Shown piece by piece: positions 54,533 through 63,268 of a stretch of 64,000 nucleotides of DNA. Origin of the DNA: JACMLD01 sp044223995 (GTDB taxonomy: Bacteria > Bacteroidota > Bacteroidia > Chitinophagales > Chitinophagaceae); assembly GCA_044223995.1 (NCBI GenBank), contig JBGALE010000004.1:310001-374000 (forward strand). The letters are read 5' to 3'. The position numbers were made by a program, and so were the translations under genes. Under the pieces are notes generated by a model that saw only the letters and a program-made list of their open reading frames with translations, was not told the origin of the DNA and made no database searches. How positions within the stretch are numbered: the first letter of the stretch is position 1; every line of letters begins with the position of its first letter.

Positions 54533-55372
54533 TTAATGTTTGAAAATGCTGTCAAAAAATTCACGCATATCTTTCCAGGATGCTGTATCCGCTGCTGCAT
54601 TATAGGCAATGGGCAGTTTGAATTTTTCCCCTACCGCAGTTGCATTGGGATTGGTGAATGCATGGGTGGCGTTGGGATAAATTTTCAATGAGTAATCAGC
54701 ACCAATGGAATCCATTTGTTTTTTAAACTTGTCTACCTCTTCCTGTTTTACAAACTGATCCGCTGCGCCATGACAGGCCAGTACTTTTGCTTTCAGCAAT
54801 TGTTTATTGGCAGGCACACCTACGAGGTTGCCATGAAAACTTACCACTCCTTTCAGGTTTTCGCCCATTCTTGCCAGGTTGAGTACCTGTGCACCGCCAA
54901 AGCAATAACCAATAGCTGCTACATTCCCGCTATCAGCCTGTGCATAAGACAGTGCTTTTGCCAATGCAGCATCGTACCTTGTCTTCATCATAGTCGGATT
55001 GTTATAAAAAGGCCCGGCAAATTTCATGGCGCTGTCGGGGTTGTCAGCAATCTTTCCATTACCATACATGTCTACTGCCATCGCGAAATAGCCCAGTTCA
55101 GCCAATTGTTTCGCGCGGCCTTTTACATAATCATTCAATCCCCACCATTCGGGAATGATCATGACTACATTACGGGGACCGGTTTTGTTTTCATCGTAGG
55201 CAATAAATCCATTCATGGTGACATTATCGCCCGTATATGAAACAGGCTCTTCCCTGATTTTTGGTGTGTTGTTCACGGTTTCCTTGTTTTCGGTGGCGGG
55301 CTGATTATTGTTACAGGAAAAAAATAACACTGCTGCCAGCAGTGAAAGCGATAGCCATAAAGACTTTTTCAT
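54533..55372 (-). CDS. Dienelactone hydrolase-like lipoprotein
   Basis: 279 residues. Lipobox FFSC (Cys20). Alpha/beta-hydrolase of the dienelactone hydrolase family with a Cys nucleophile in GYCFGG (C157), Asp in HGAADQF (D205) and His in ATHAFTNP (H237). Hydrolyses an ester or lactone outside the cytoplasm; substrate unknown. It lies 80 bp from the acylase gene on the same strand and may follow it in a transcript. Confidence 0.92.
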   Translation of the reverse strand: MKKSLWLSLSLLAAVLFFSCNNNQPATENKETVNNTPKIREEPVSYTGDNVTMNGFIAYDENKTGPRNVVMIIPEWWGLNDYVKGRAKQLAELGYFAMAVDMYGNGKIADNPDSAMKFAGPFYNNPTMMKTRYDAALAKALSYAQADSGNVAAIGYCFGGAQVLNLARMGENLKGVVSFHGNLVGVPANKQLLKAKVLACHGAADQFVKQEEVDKFKKQMDSIGADYSLKIYPNATHAFTNPNATAVGEKFKLPIAYNAAADTASWKDMREFFDSIFKH

Positions 55373-55452
55373 ATTTCAGTTTTTTAGTCAGTCAGATTAG
55401 ATGAAACAGTTTTATTTAAAAAAAGTTTACACATTAACGTTATACAATTTTC

Positions 55453-57636
55453 TCACTCGCCCGGATGATATTTTTTTTCTACGTGCTGCATCACATCTTC
55501 TTTATAAAACCAGATATCCTTAAATTTCCCTTCCAGGTACATTTCTGCCTGGTCGGTAAAATGCGGTGATGCCGGATTGGGTGATTGTCCCCCGGTAATA
55601 ATGGTTTTTGCCTTTACCTTTTCTCCAAATTCCACTGCTGCGATAAAGCTATTGCCAGATGTTCCATACATCAGTTTTGTTCCTGGGAAAAGCCTGCTTT
55701 CAAATGCAGGCAAACTTCCCCAGCGGGATGAGGTAAGCCCGGATGGAAAACTTTTCTTAGTATCATCAAAGGTTTCTGCCATTAATCCCGTATTTCGCTG
55801 AAAGCGGTTAATATCTCCCCAGGGAATGCGCCAGTTGCCATACATCTTCGACAAATCATTGATGACATCGGCCAGGTGACGCAGCATTTCTACTGGTGGT
55901 GTACGGGTTACTTGTATTTGGTATAAAGTAGGTTGGTTTCTTTCCTCTTCAATGTCTGCCAGTCGCCGGGTTATCTTTTTTGCCCATTCGGTAGCCAGGG
56001 TGGTTGCCACGGAGGAAACAGATGATCTCCTGTCCCATGATTGCAATATTTGTACCGGTTCTTTCAGTATTGCTTTCAAACTATCCCCGGCGGATAATTC
56101 ATCATAAGCCTTTATCAGGGGTGGTAATAATACATCAAAAGCAGACAGGTAATGATCATACCCTAATGTCATGAGTGATTCCATCGTGATGTTGTTTGCG
56201 TTGCCCAGCAGCCTCGCTGCATTGACACCCCGGAAGTTTTCACCATCCGGCGCCATGTACTTTGGATATTTATTGCGGTCTGGGCTGCTGCTGCCGGATG
56301 CAGTAAAGGGTGTTGAATTGCAATTTTCAATCCATCCGCTGGCGGGATTGTACAGGTGAACGATTTCATCCAGTGCATGAATGCCCTTCCATTCTGTTGC
56401 AGCTATACTGCCATCCACTGGTTTGTTCCAGTTGTACGAAGGATCGCGGCGTGGCATAAAGTTTCCATGCCAGTAGGCAATGTTTCCTTCTGCATCTGCA
56501 TACACCGTATTATTGGAATTGTTTGACCGCAGGTCCATCACTTTTTTAAATTCTGCAAAACTTTTTGCCTTCGTGCGCAGCCATGATTGAATTAAAGCAT
56601 TCATGGAACGGTTGTTTTCACGCAAACTGATCCAATCACCATTGCGTTTCGCAACGACTGGTCCATGATGTGTATAATAAGCGGTGATGGCGACAGGCTT
56701 CAACTGGTTGTTGTCAGTATAATTTAACCGGATGGTTTTTGTTGTAACAGGTTTTAACTGGTGATCGTATTCGTACAGTAAAGAATCGCCATGATGCACA
56801 ATCTTCTCCTTATATAAATCTGCTACATCTGATGCACTGGAAGTATGCATCCATCCGCAGTGTGCATTGAATCCCTGGTAAATGAAAAATGTGCCCCAGG
56901 TAACTGCACCATAAGCATTCAATCCTTCGTCGCTGACCATTTGTGCCTCTGTGCGGAAATAAAAAGTAACATGTGGGTTTATATATAACATCGCATGTTT
57001 GGAAGCAGTTTTGGATGGTGCGATGGCAAAACCATTGGAACCACTGAGAGAAATATTATCGTCGGTTTCCAATGGCTGGCGGTATGAAACCGGTGCGCTG
57101 CCCGGCTGGTAAAACGATTTTATTTCCTGGATAGATGCTCCACCAGTTTGCGTAGCGGATATACTTCCATCGGTACGCATCAGTGCAAACCAGGGTTCAA
57201 AGTGTTTCAGGACAGCGGGCTTAGTACTGGGGTGCGTGTACAAATAATAATTAACACCATCTGCAGCGGCATCGAGGAGTTTTTTTAACCAGGCAGGACT
57301 GTTTTCGTAATCTTTTATAGCAGCTTTGCTGTCGTAGATCAGTCGCATGGCCAGGTCGTCATACAAGGCATTCATGCCATGTGCTTCGGCCAGTCTTCCC
57401 ATCATTTCAAGGTTGTTTTCTTCCACGCGCTGAAAGTTTTCCTCGCATTGCGCATACAGCAAACCAAAGACAGCATCGGCATCGGATTTTCCATAAATAT
57501 GCGGTATGCCCCATGTGTCGCGGATAATAGTGACCCTTTGTGCGGTTGCTTTGCACCGCGCCAGTTCTTTGGGCGATAATGCAGTTTGGGAAAATACAGA
57601 TAAAGGAAGCAAAAGCAGGAAAAGCAATTTTCTCAT
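55453..57636 (-). CDS. Penicillin acylase family protein
   Basis: N-terminal nucleophile amidase, 727 residues with a signal peptide (1-16, ending VFSQ). The alpha chain ends before the autoprocessing Ser in LSGSNGFAIAP (S200, start of the beta chain). Beta-chain marks: INPHVTFYF, NNTVYADAEGNIAYWHGNFMPRR and the C-terminal GGQSPNPASPHFTDQ. Family members cleave N-acyl groups, including acyl-homoserine lactones, beta-lactams and aculeacin-type lipopeptides; the real substrate cannot be told. Confidence 0.92.
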   Translation of the reverse strand: MRKLLFLLLLPLSVFSQTALSPKELARCKATAQRVTIIRDTWGIPHIYGKSDADAVFGLLYAQCEENFQRVEENNLEMMGRLAEAHGMNALYDDLAMRLIYDSKAAIKDYENSPAWLKKLLDAAADGVNYYLYTHPSTKPAVLKHFEPWFALMRTDGSISATQTGGASIQEIKSFYQPGSAPVSYRQPLETDDNISLSGSNGFAIAPSKTASKHAMLYINPHVTFYFRTEAQMVSDEGLNAYGAVTWGTFFIYQGFNAHCGWMHTSSASDVADLYKEKIVHHGDSLLYEYDHQLKPVTTKTIRLNYTDNNQLKPVAITAYYTHHGPVVAKRNGDWISLRENNRSMNALIQSWLRTKAKSFAEFKKVMDLRSNNSNNTVYADAEGNIAYWHGNFMPRRDPSYNWNKPVDGSIAATEWKGIHALDEIVHLYNPASGWIENCNSTPFTASGSSSPDRNKYPKYMAPDGENFRGVNAARLLGNANNITMESLMTLGYDHYLSAFDVLLPPLIKAYDELSAGDSLKAILKEPVQILQSWDRRSSVSSVATTLATEWAKKITRRLADIEEERNQPTLYQIQVTRTPPVEMLRHLADVINDLSKMYGNWRIPWGDINRFQRNTGLMAETFDDTKKSFPSGLTSSRWGSLPAFESRLFPGTKLMYGTSGNSFIAAVEFGEKVKAKTIITGGQSPNPASPHFTDQAEMYLEGKFKDIWFYKEDVMQHVEKKYHPGE

Positions 57637-57839
57637 AGATCAATTTTATACCAGGCAGTGATTTATAAATGGTAATCGTAAGTTAAGGCAGTTCCTGTAA
57701 ACAACAACAAAACTGTACCGCCGCTGTAAAATATAGCCCGCATGGTTAAAATAATTAATGTGATGATCTGATGTCGATTCCTGGTTATGTGATGTTGTCC
57801 TGGTGGCAAGCGGTAAAAGAGTATAACCAAAACTTTCTC

Positions 57840-57847
57840 TATATTTG
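57840..57847 (+). promoter_or_regulatory. Candidate -7 promoter box for prfB
   Basis: TATATTTG ends six bases before the prfB ATG (57854), so the mRNA is probably leaderless or nearly so. Confidence 0.55.
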
Positions 57848-57853
57848 CGCCCT

Positions 57854-58952
57854 ATGACACAAGAGCAAATTAAGGATATGAGGGATCGTATAGTGGTCCT
57901 GAGGAGGTTTCTTTGACGTTGGGAACCGCACATATAAGATAAACGAGGACAAGCAACTTTCCCTTTCTCCCGGTTTCTGGGATGATAACAAACGCGCTAC
58001 AGAAATTCTCAAAGAGATCCGCCAGAATGAATTCTGGGTGGAGCTGTATGAAAAAACCGATACAGCAGTGGAAGATTTTGCTGTGTTGTTTGACTTTTAC
58101 AAATCCGGGGATGCTACAGAAGAAGAAACGAGGGAAGCTTACCAGCATGCCATAAAATTAATCGACGAAGCCGAATTTAAGAGTACGCTGAACGAACCTG
58201 AAGATGCACTTCCTGCAGTATTGCAAATAAACAGCGGCGCGGGTGGTACGGAAAGCCAGGACTGGGCACAGATGCTGGCACGCATGTACCGCATGTATGG
58301 ACAGAAACAGGGATGGACTGTAACAGAACTTGACTGGCAGGACGGTGACGGTGCTGGTATTAAAACCTGTACATTCCAGTTTGACGGGCCATTTGCCTAT
58401 GGTTTTTTAAAAGCAGAAAGCGGTGTACACCGGTTGGTTCGCATCTCACCTTTTGACAGCAATGCCCGCCGACATACCTCTTTTGCTTCGGTATTTGTTT
58501 ACCCGCTGGTGGATGATACCATTGTAATTGATGTGAAAGACAGTGAAGTAAAAATGGAAACAGCCAGGAGTGGTGGCGCCGGTGGTCAGAATGTAAATAA
58601 AGTAGAAACCAAAGTAATGCTGACGCATTTGCCTACAGGCATTGTGGTGATATGTCAAACCGAACGCAACCAGTTGGGCAACCGTGAAAAAGCGATGCAG
58701 ATGCTGAAGAGCAGGCTGTATGAAGAGGAACTGAGGAAAAGAAATGAGGCGAAGGATGCCGTCAATGCCAATAAGAAAAAAATAGAGTGGGGCAGCCAGA
58801 TACGCAGTTATGTTTTTCACCCCTATAAAATGATCAAGGATCACCGTACCGATTACGAGGTGGGGAATATTCAGCCGGTGATGGATGGCGAACTGGACGG
58901 ATTTATCAAGGCCTACCTGATGATGGAAAAAGATACTGCTTCTGCCAAATAG
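57854..58952 (+). CDS. prfB: Peptide chain release factor 2 with programmed +1 frameshift
   Basis: RF2 terminates translation at UGA and UAA. The first 20 codons (57854-57913, MTQEQIKDMRD...) end at an in-frame TGA (57914-57916). A +1 shift at CTT-TGA-C joins the main frame at GAC 57915, giving about 365 residues, the normal RF2 length. The stop-recognition tripeptide SPF is at 198-200 and the peptidyl-hydrolysis GGQ at 243-245. The shift site has an AGGAGG 3 bases before CTT, as in E. coli. No other start codon gives the missing N-terminal domain. Autoregulation by RF2 level is known for this family. Confidence 0.95.
57902..57917 (+). promoter_or_regulatory. prfB programmed +1 frameshift site
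   Basis: AGGAGG (57902-57907), TTT, then CTT TGA C (57911-57917). The spacing matches the classical RF2 recoding site, where the internal Shine-Dalgarno and slow UGA decoding promote slippage from CUU to UUU. Confidence 0.95.
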
Positions 58953-59100
58953 GATTGTAGCATCGTTTAGATAGTTAACAGGAATTTAGGTTATTGCCGA
59001 ATGAAAGTAAAAGGAATAGAATATCTGTTGAACTTATTTCACGCAAAGAAGTTATTACTTAATACAGCCGCAGGTAGCAAGGGGTGTTAACAGAACCTGC

Positions 59101-59108
59101 TATCTTTG
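59101..59108 (+). promoter_or_regulatory. Candidate -7 promoter box for pruA
   Basis: TATCTTTG ends 18 bases before the ATG at 59127. Confidence 0.5.
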
Positions 59109-59126
59109 CGGCTCAAAATACAGCGT

Positions 59127-60758
59127 ATGAGCCTTGGATATTTCACTTACCCCATGCCGGTGAATGAACCGGTTTTAAATTATTCACCGGGTTCCCCCGA
59201 AAGGAAAAGATTGAAAGAAGTGTTGAAGGAACTGAAAGCATCCGAAGCGGATGTACCCATGTATATTGGGAGTAAGGAAGTGAGGACCAATAAAAAAGTG
59301 GCCATGCATCCACCACATGAAATTTCCCATACACTGGGTTATTTTCATGCAGGAGAAGAAAAACATGTGCAGCAGGCTATTGAAGCTGCACTGGCTGCAA
59401 AGGAAGGCTGGGCAGCGATGAGCTGGGAAACAAGGGCCAATATATTTTTAAAAGCGGCTGATCTCATTGCTACCAAATACCGCCCTTACATGAATGGTAC
59501 GACCATGCTGGGGCAAAGCAAGAATGCTTTCCAGGCCGAGATCGACAGTGCCTGCGAGATCATCGACTTTCTTCGCTTTAATGTTCATTTTTTATCTGAG
59601 ATATACAAACAACAACCCATCAGCAGTGCGGGTATGCATAACCGTATGGAATACCGGCCGCTGGAAGGTTTTGTGCTGGCAGTAACCCCTTTCAACTTTA
59701 CAGCCATTGGTGGTAACCTGCCTACGTCTGCTGCTATGTGTGGAAACGTAGTGGTATGGAAGCCTGCCAATACACAGGTATATTCCGCACAAATGTTTAT
59801 GCGCATACTCAAAGAGGCAGGATTGCCCGACGGTGTTATCAATCTTATTTACGTGGATGGCCCAACGATTGGGCGTGTATGTTTTAACCACCGCGATTTT
59901 GCGGGCGTTCATTTTACCGGCTCTACCGGCGTATTTAACAATATGTGGGAGACTATTGGTAAGAATATGGCGATGTATAAATCCTACCCGCGCATTGTGG
60001 GTGAAACTGGTGGTAAAGATTTTGTACTGGCACATAAGAGCGCTGACGTGGATGTGCTGGTAACAGCATTGCTGCGTGGCGCATTTGAATTCCAGGGACA
60101 GAAATGCTCCGCAGCCTCCAGGGCTTATATTCCATCCAACCTGGCAGAAGAGGTTAAAAAGAAATTAATAGCCGGGGTGAAGAGTTTTAAAATGGGAACA
60201 GTGGAAAATTTTTCCCATTTTGTTAATGCAGTAATTGATGAAAAGAGCTTTGATAAAATAAAATCCTATATCGATAATGCAAAAAAAGATGACAAAGCAG
60301 AGATATGGGTGGGTGGAAAATGCGATAAAAAAGAAGGTTATTTTATTCAGCCAACCGTTATTGAAGCTAAGAACCCGAAGTATGTAACCATGTGTGAAGA
60401 AATTTTCGGACCTGTGCTGACGGTTTATGTTTATCCGGCCAACAGTTATGAAAAAACACTGGAACTGGTGGATCAAACATCACCTTATGCACTGACAGGC
60501 GCTATCATTGCACGTGATAAAGATGCAATAGAACTCGCCACCAGTAAGCTTCGCCACGCTGCGGGCAATTTTTATATTAACGATAAACCTACTGGTGCGG
60601 TTGTGGGACAGCAACCATTTGGCGGCGCCAGGGCAAGCGGAACCAATGATAAGGCAGGTTCTATATTAAACCTTTACCGCTGGTTAAGTGCAAGGACTAT
60701 CAAGGAGACTTTTGTATCACCTGTTGATTACCGTTATCCCTTTATGCAGGAACCATAA
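59127..60758 (+). CDS. pruA: L-glutamate gamma-semialdehyde (1-pyrroline-5-carboxylate) dehydrogenase
   Basis: Oxidises glutamate-5-semialdehyde to glutamate in proline catabolism. 543 residues from ATG 59127 (MSLGYFTYPMPVNEPV), the usual length of the standalone Bacteroidota enzyme without a PutA domain. Catalytic Cys C327 (QKCSAASRAY) and Glu E293 (VGETGGKDF). The VTPFNFTAIGGNLP segment is P5CDH-like. No putA (proline dehydrogenase) gene lies beside it. Confidence 0.95.
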   Translation: MSLGYFTYPMPVNEPVLNYSPGSPERKRLKEVLKELKASEADVPMYIGSKEVRTNKKVAMHPPHEISHTLGYFHAGEEKHVQQAIEAALAAKEGWAAMSWETRANIFLKAADLIATKYRPYMNGTTMLGQSKNAFQAEIDSACEIIDFLRFNVHFLSEIYKQQPISSAGMHNRMEYRPLEGFVLAVTPFNFTAIGGNLPTSAAMCGNVVVWKPANTQVYSAQMFMRILKEAGLPDGVINLIYVDGPTIGRVCFNHRDFAGVHFTGSTGVFNNMWETIGKNMAMYKSYPRIVGETGGKDFVLAHKSADVDVLVTALLRGAFEFQGQKCSAASRAYIPSNLAEEVKKKLIAGVKSFKMGTVENFSHFVNAVIDEKSFDKIKSYIDNAKKDDKAEIWVGGKCDKKEGYFIQPTVIEAKNPKYVTMCEEIFGPVLTVYVYPANSYEKTLELVDQTSPYALTGAIIARDKDAIELATSKLRHAAGNFYINDKPTGAVVGQQPFGGARASGTNDKAGSILNLYRWLSARTIKETFVSPVDYRYPFMQEP

Positions 60759-60791
60759 AGCCTGGTTCGATTTACATGATAAGTTTTTCAG

Positions 60792-60822
60792 AGACTGCTC
60801 TTTAAGCAGTCTTTTATTTTTT
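60792..60822 (+). terminator. Intrinsic terminator of pruA
   Basis: AGACTGCT (60792-60799), loop CTTTA, AGCAGTCT (60805-60812), then a T-rich run. Confidence 0.88.
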
Positions 60823-60898
60823 ATATGAGCTTTTTTGACGGAAAAGGCATGAAGTTTGTCTAAACTGGGATAATCGATGAACCAATAAAAACACAATT

Positions 60899-61483
60899 AT
60901 GAAAAAGCTATGTATCCTGGTTATTATGTCCAATGCAATATTGGCAGCCTCTGCTCAGAAGGGCGGCACGCACACAGAATTTGGTGTGAAAGGCGGTTTG
61001 AATATTGCGAATGTTTCTGTTGAAAACACAACCAATCCTGATTCAAAAGTTTCATTTTACCTGGGAGGGTTGGCACATATCCACCTAGATAAACAATTCG
61101 CTTTGCAACCTGAATTGTTCTTCTCGGGACAGGGGTATAAACAAACACAATCCGGTACCGACTATAAAACAAGTCTTAACTATATCAACCTCCCTGTACT
61201 GGGACAGTTTATGTTTGGAGAAGGATTCCGCATTGAAACTGGTCCGCAGGCAGGTGTGCTGGTAAGTGCCAAAACAAAAGTAAATGGCAACAGCGTCGAT
61301 GTAAAAGACAATATCAAAACGTTTGATTTCTCCTGGGTTTTTGGCGCGGGTTATTTAACAGAGTCAGGGTTTGGTGTAGATGCACGTTATAATCTTGGTA
61401 TCAGTGATATTAATGATGTAAGTTCGGATAAAGTGTCCAACAGGGTATTTGCAGTAGGTGTGTTCTACCAGTTCAAAAAATAG
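60899..61483 (+). CDS. Porin-family (PorT-like) outer-membrane beta-barrel protein
   Basis: 194 residues. Signal peptide 1-19 (ending ASAQ). The mature part is the small eight-strand barrel type: FGVKGGLNIAN, LQPELFFSGQGYKQT, YINLPVLGQFMFGEGFRIETGPQAGVL, FGVDARYNLGISDI, ending in F-Y-Q-F-K-K. Function unknown; such barrels are abundant in the phylum. Converges with nagZ-like GH20 gene at a shared terminator. Confidence 0.85.
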   Translation: MKKLCILVIMSNAILAASAQKGGTHTEFGVKGGLNIANVSVENTTNPDSKVSFYLGGLAHIHLDKQFALQPELFFSGQGYKQTQSGTDYKTSLNYINLPVLGQFMFGEGFRIETGPQAGVLVSAKTKVNGNSVDVKDNIKTFDFSWVFGAGYLTESGFGVDARYNLGISDINDVSSDKVSNRVFAVGVFYQFKK

Positions 61484-61521
61484 GGTTACTGCCAGTTACA
61501 TCATGTAAGATTATTAAAAGC

Positions 61522-61551
61522 AAAGAGGCTGCTTAATCGGGCAGCCTCTTT
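61522..61551. terminator. Bidirectional intrinsic terminator
   Basis: AAAGAGGCTGC (61522-61532), 8-base loop, GCAGCCTCTTT (61541-61551), between converging genes. Confidence 0.88.
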
Positions 61552-61558
61552 ATATTTA

Positions 61559-63202
61559 TTATTGTACAGGTTTACAATAATTGATTTTCCAGAAATCGTA
61601 GCGCTTCATTTGTGCAGCTAAACGGGATTGGAAACTTTTATAATCTTTTTTACTGGCAGGACTCCATACTACTTCACTCAATGCTGTAAATCTTGGAAAC
61701 AGCATATACTCCAGTTTCGCTTCGTTGGCGATGTATTCAGTCCAGATATTCGCCTGTGCTCCGAGTACAAACTTCGCCTGTTCGGGCGAGATGCCGGCAG
61801 CAACCGGTTCATAATTATATACTTTATCCAATGGCAGGAATCCACCGATGACCAGTGAGTCTTCCGGTTTCTTCTGCGCATAATCAAAATATACATAAGT
61901 AGTAGGCGTCATTACCACCTGGTGATTTTGTTTTGCTGCTTCGATACCACCTTTTTCACCGCGCCAGCTCATCACGATGGCATTGGGTGCAAGGCCTCCT
62001 TCGAGGATTTCATCCCAGCCAATCAATTTCTTTCCCTTGCTGTTGATGTATTTCTCCATTCGTTGTATAAAATAACTTTGCAGCGCATGTTCGTCTTTTA
62101 AACCTTCCTTCTGCATTCTTGCCTGGCAGCGGGGGCAACGTTTCCAGTTTGCCTTGGGGCATTCATCACCACCTACATGGATATACGAAGATGGAAAGAG
62201 TGGAATGATTTCATCCAGTACGTCCTGTAAGAATGCGAATGTGCTGTCATTTCCCGCGCAGAATACGTCTTCAAATACACCCCATGTTTCCTGTACCTGT
62301 TTGCCGCCTTTTTGTTTGCTGATGTCGGATGCATTGACAGAAATTTTTGTTGGCTCGGCGGGAAAGCAACTTAACCAGGGATAAGCCGCAATCGCTGCGC
62401 TTCCGTGCCCGGGCATTTCAATTTCAGGTATGATGGTTACATAACGGCTTTTGGCATAGGCCACAACTTCTTTCACCTGCTCCTGTGTATAAAAGCCACC
62501 ATGTTTTGTATTGTCATTGCCGGTACCGGGGAAATGACCAATGATGGTTCCGGGGCGCCAGGCGCCTACTGAAGTCAGTAAGGGATATTTTTTTATTTCA
62601 ATACGCCATCCCTGGTCTTCCGTGAGGTGCCAGTGAAAATAATTCATCTTGTGCATGGCGATGTAATCAATGTATTTCTTCACCACATCAATGGGAAAGA
62701 AATGACGACCCACATCGAGGTGAAGACCGCGGTATTCAAACCTGGGCTCGTCTTCAATGGCAACAAAAGGAACTGCCAGGGTTTTGAGCGTTTGTCCATT
62801 TTCCGGAACAGGTAATAGCTGGATCAAACTTTGTATGCCATAAAATACGCCGCTTTCATTATCGCCGGCAATATAAATACCAGCCTTTGATGATTTTAGC
62901 TGATAGGCGCCCGGATTTTTTTTATCCAGCCGCTCATAGTTTAGCACAATGGCATTTTTGGTGACCGCCTTCGTTACTTTTAATTTCAATCCGTAAAAGC
63001 GTTGCAGGAAATCATTCAGGTAGCTGGCTGAATTTTCCAGCCCACTTCCTTCGAGTACAATGGAAGTGGCAGCGCTGATGGAAAAATTTCCCTTAACAGC
63101 GGGCAGTTTTACAGATACTGGTTGTGGAATAATATTGATTTCCTGTGCGGAGGAAACCTTTGCAAGAAAAATGGAACAAAGAAGGATGGCGAAACATTTC
63201 AT
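61559..63202 (-). CDS. Beta-N-acetylhexosaminidase, family GH20
   Basis: Releases terminal GlcNAc/GalNAc from chitin oligomers or glycans. 547 residues. Signal peptide 1-19 (ending SSAQ). An N-terminal GH20b-like domain (about 21-150), then the catalytic barrel with the Asp-Glu pair D346-E347 in HVGGDECPK, plus HLDVGRHFFP and HWHLTEDQGWRIE in the substrate-assisted active site. Extracytoplasmic. No chitinase or T9SS tail is attached. Confidence 0.95.
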   Translation of the reverse strand: MKCFAILLCSIFLAKVSSAQEINIIPQPVSVKLPAVKGNFSISAATSIVLEGSGLENSASYLNDFLQRFYGLKLKVTKAVTKNAIVLNYERLDKKNPGAYQLKSSKAGIYIAGDNESGVFYGIQSLIQLLPVPENGQTLKTLAVPFVAIEDEPRFEYRGLHLDVGRHFFPIDVVKKYIDYIAMHKMNYFHWHLTEDQGWRIEIKKYPLLTSVGAWRPGTIIGHFPGTGNDNTKHGGFYTQEQVKEVVAYAKSRYVTIIPEIEMPGHGSAAIAAYPWLSCFPAEPTKISVNASDISKQKGGKQVQETWGVFEDVFCAGNDSTFAFLQDVLDEIIPLFPSSYIHVGGDECPKANWKRCPRCQARMQKEGLKDEHALQSYFIQRMEKYINSKGKKLIGWDEILEGGLAPNAIVMSWRGEKGGIEAAKQNHQVVMTPTTYVYFDYAQKKPEDSLVIGGFLPLDKVYNYEPVAAGISPEQAKFVLGAQANIWTEYIANEAKLEYMLFPRFTALSEVVWSPASKKDYKSFQSRLAAQMKRYDFWKINYCKPVQ

Positions 63203-63268
63203 ACTGCAGTTGTTTGTTTTAAATGTAAAGAAAGAACTGGGATCATGTCCCGGTTATTGATAAAAATA

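Noticed and set aside
57854..58037. Broken or truncated RF2 gene
   Set aside because: The in-frame TGA is the classical programmed frameshift site; not a pseudogene.
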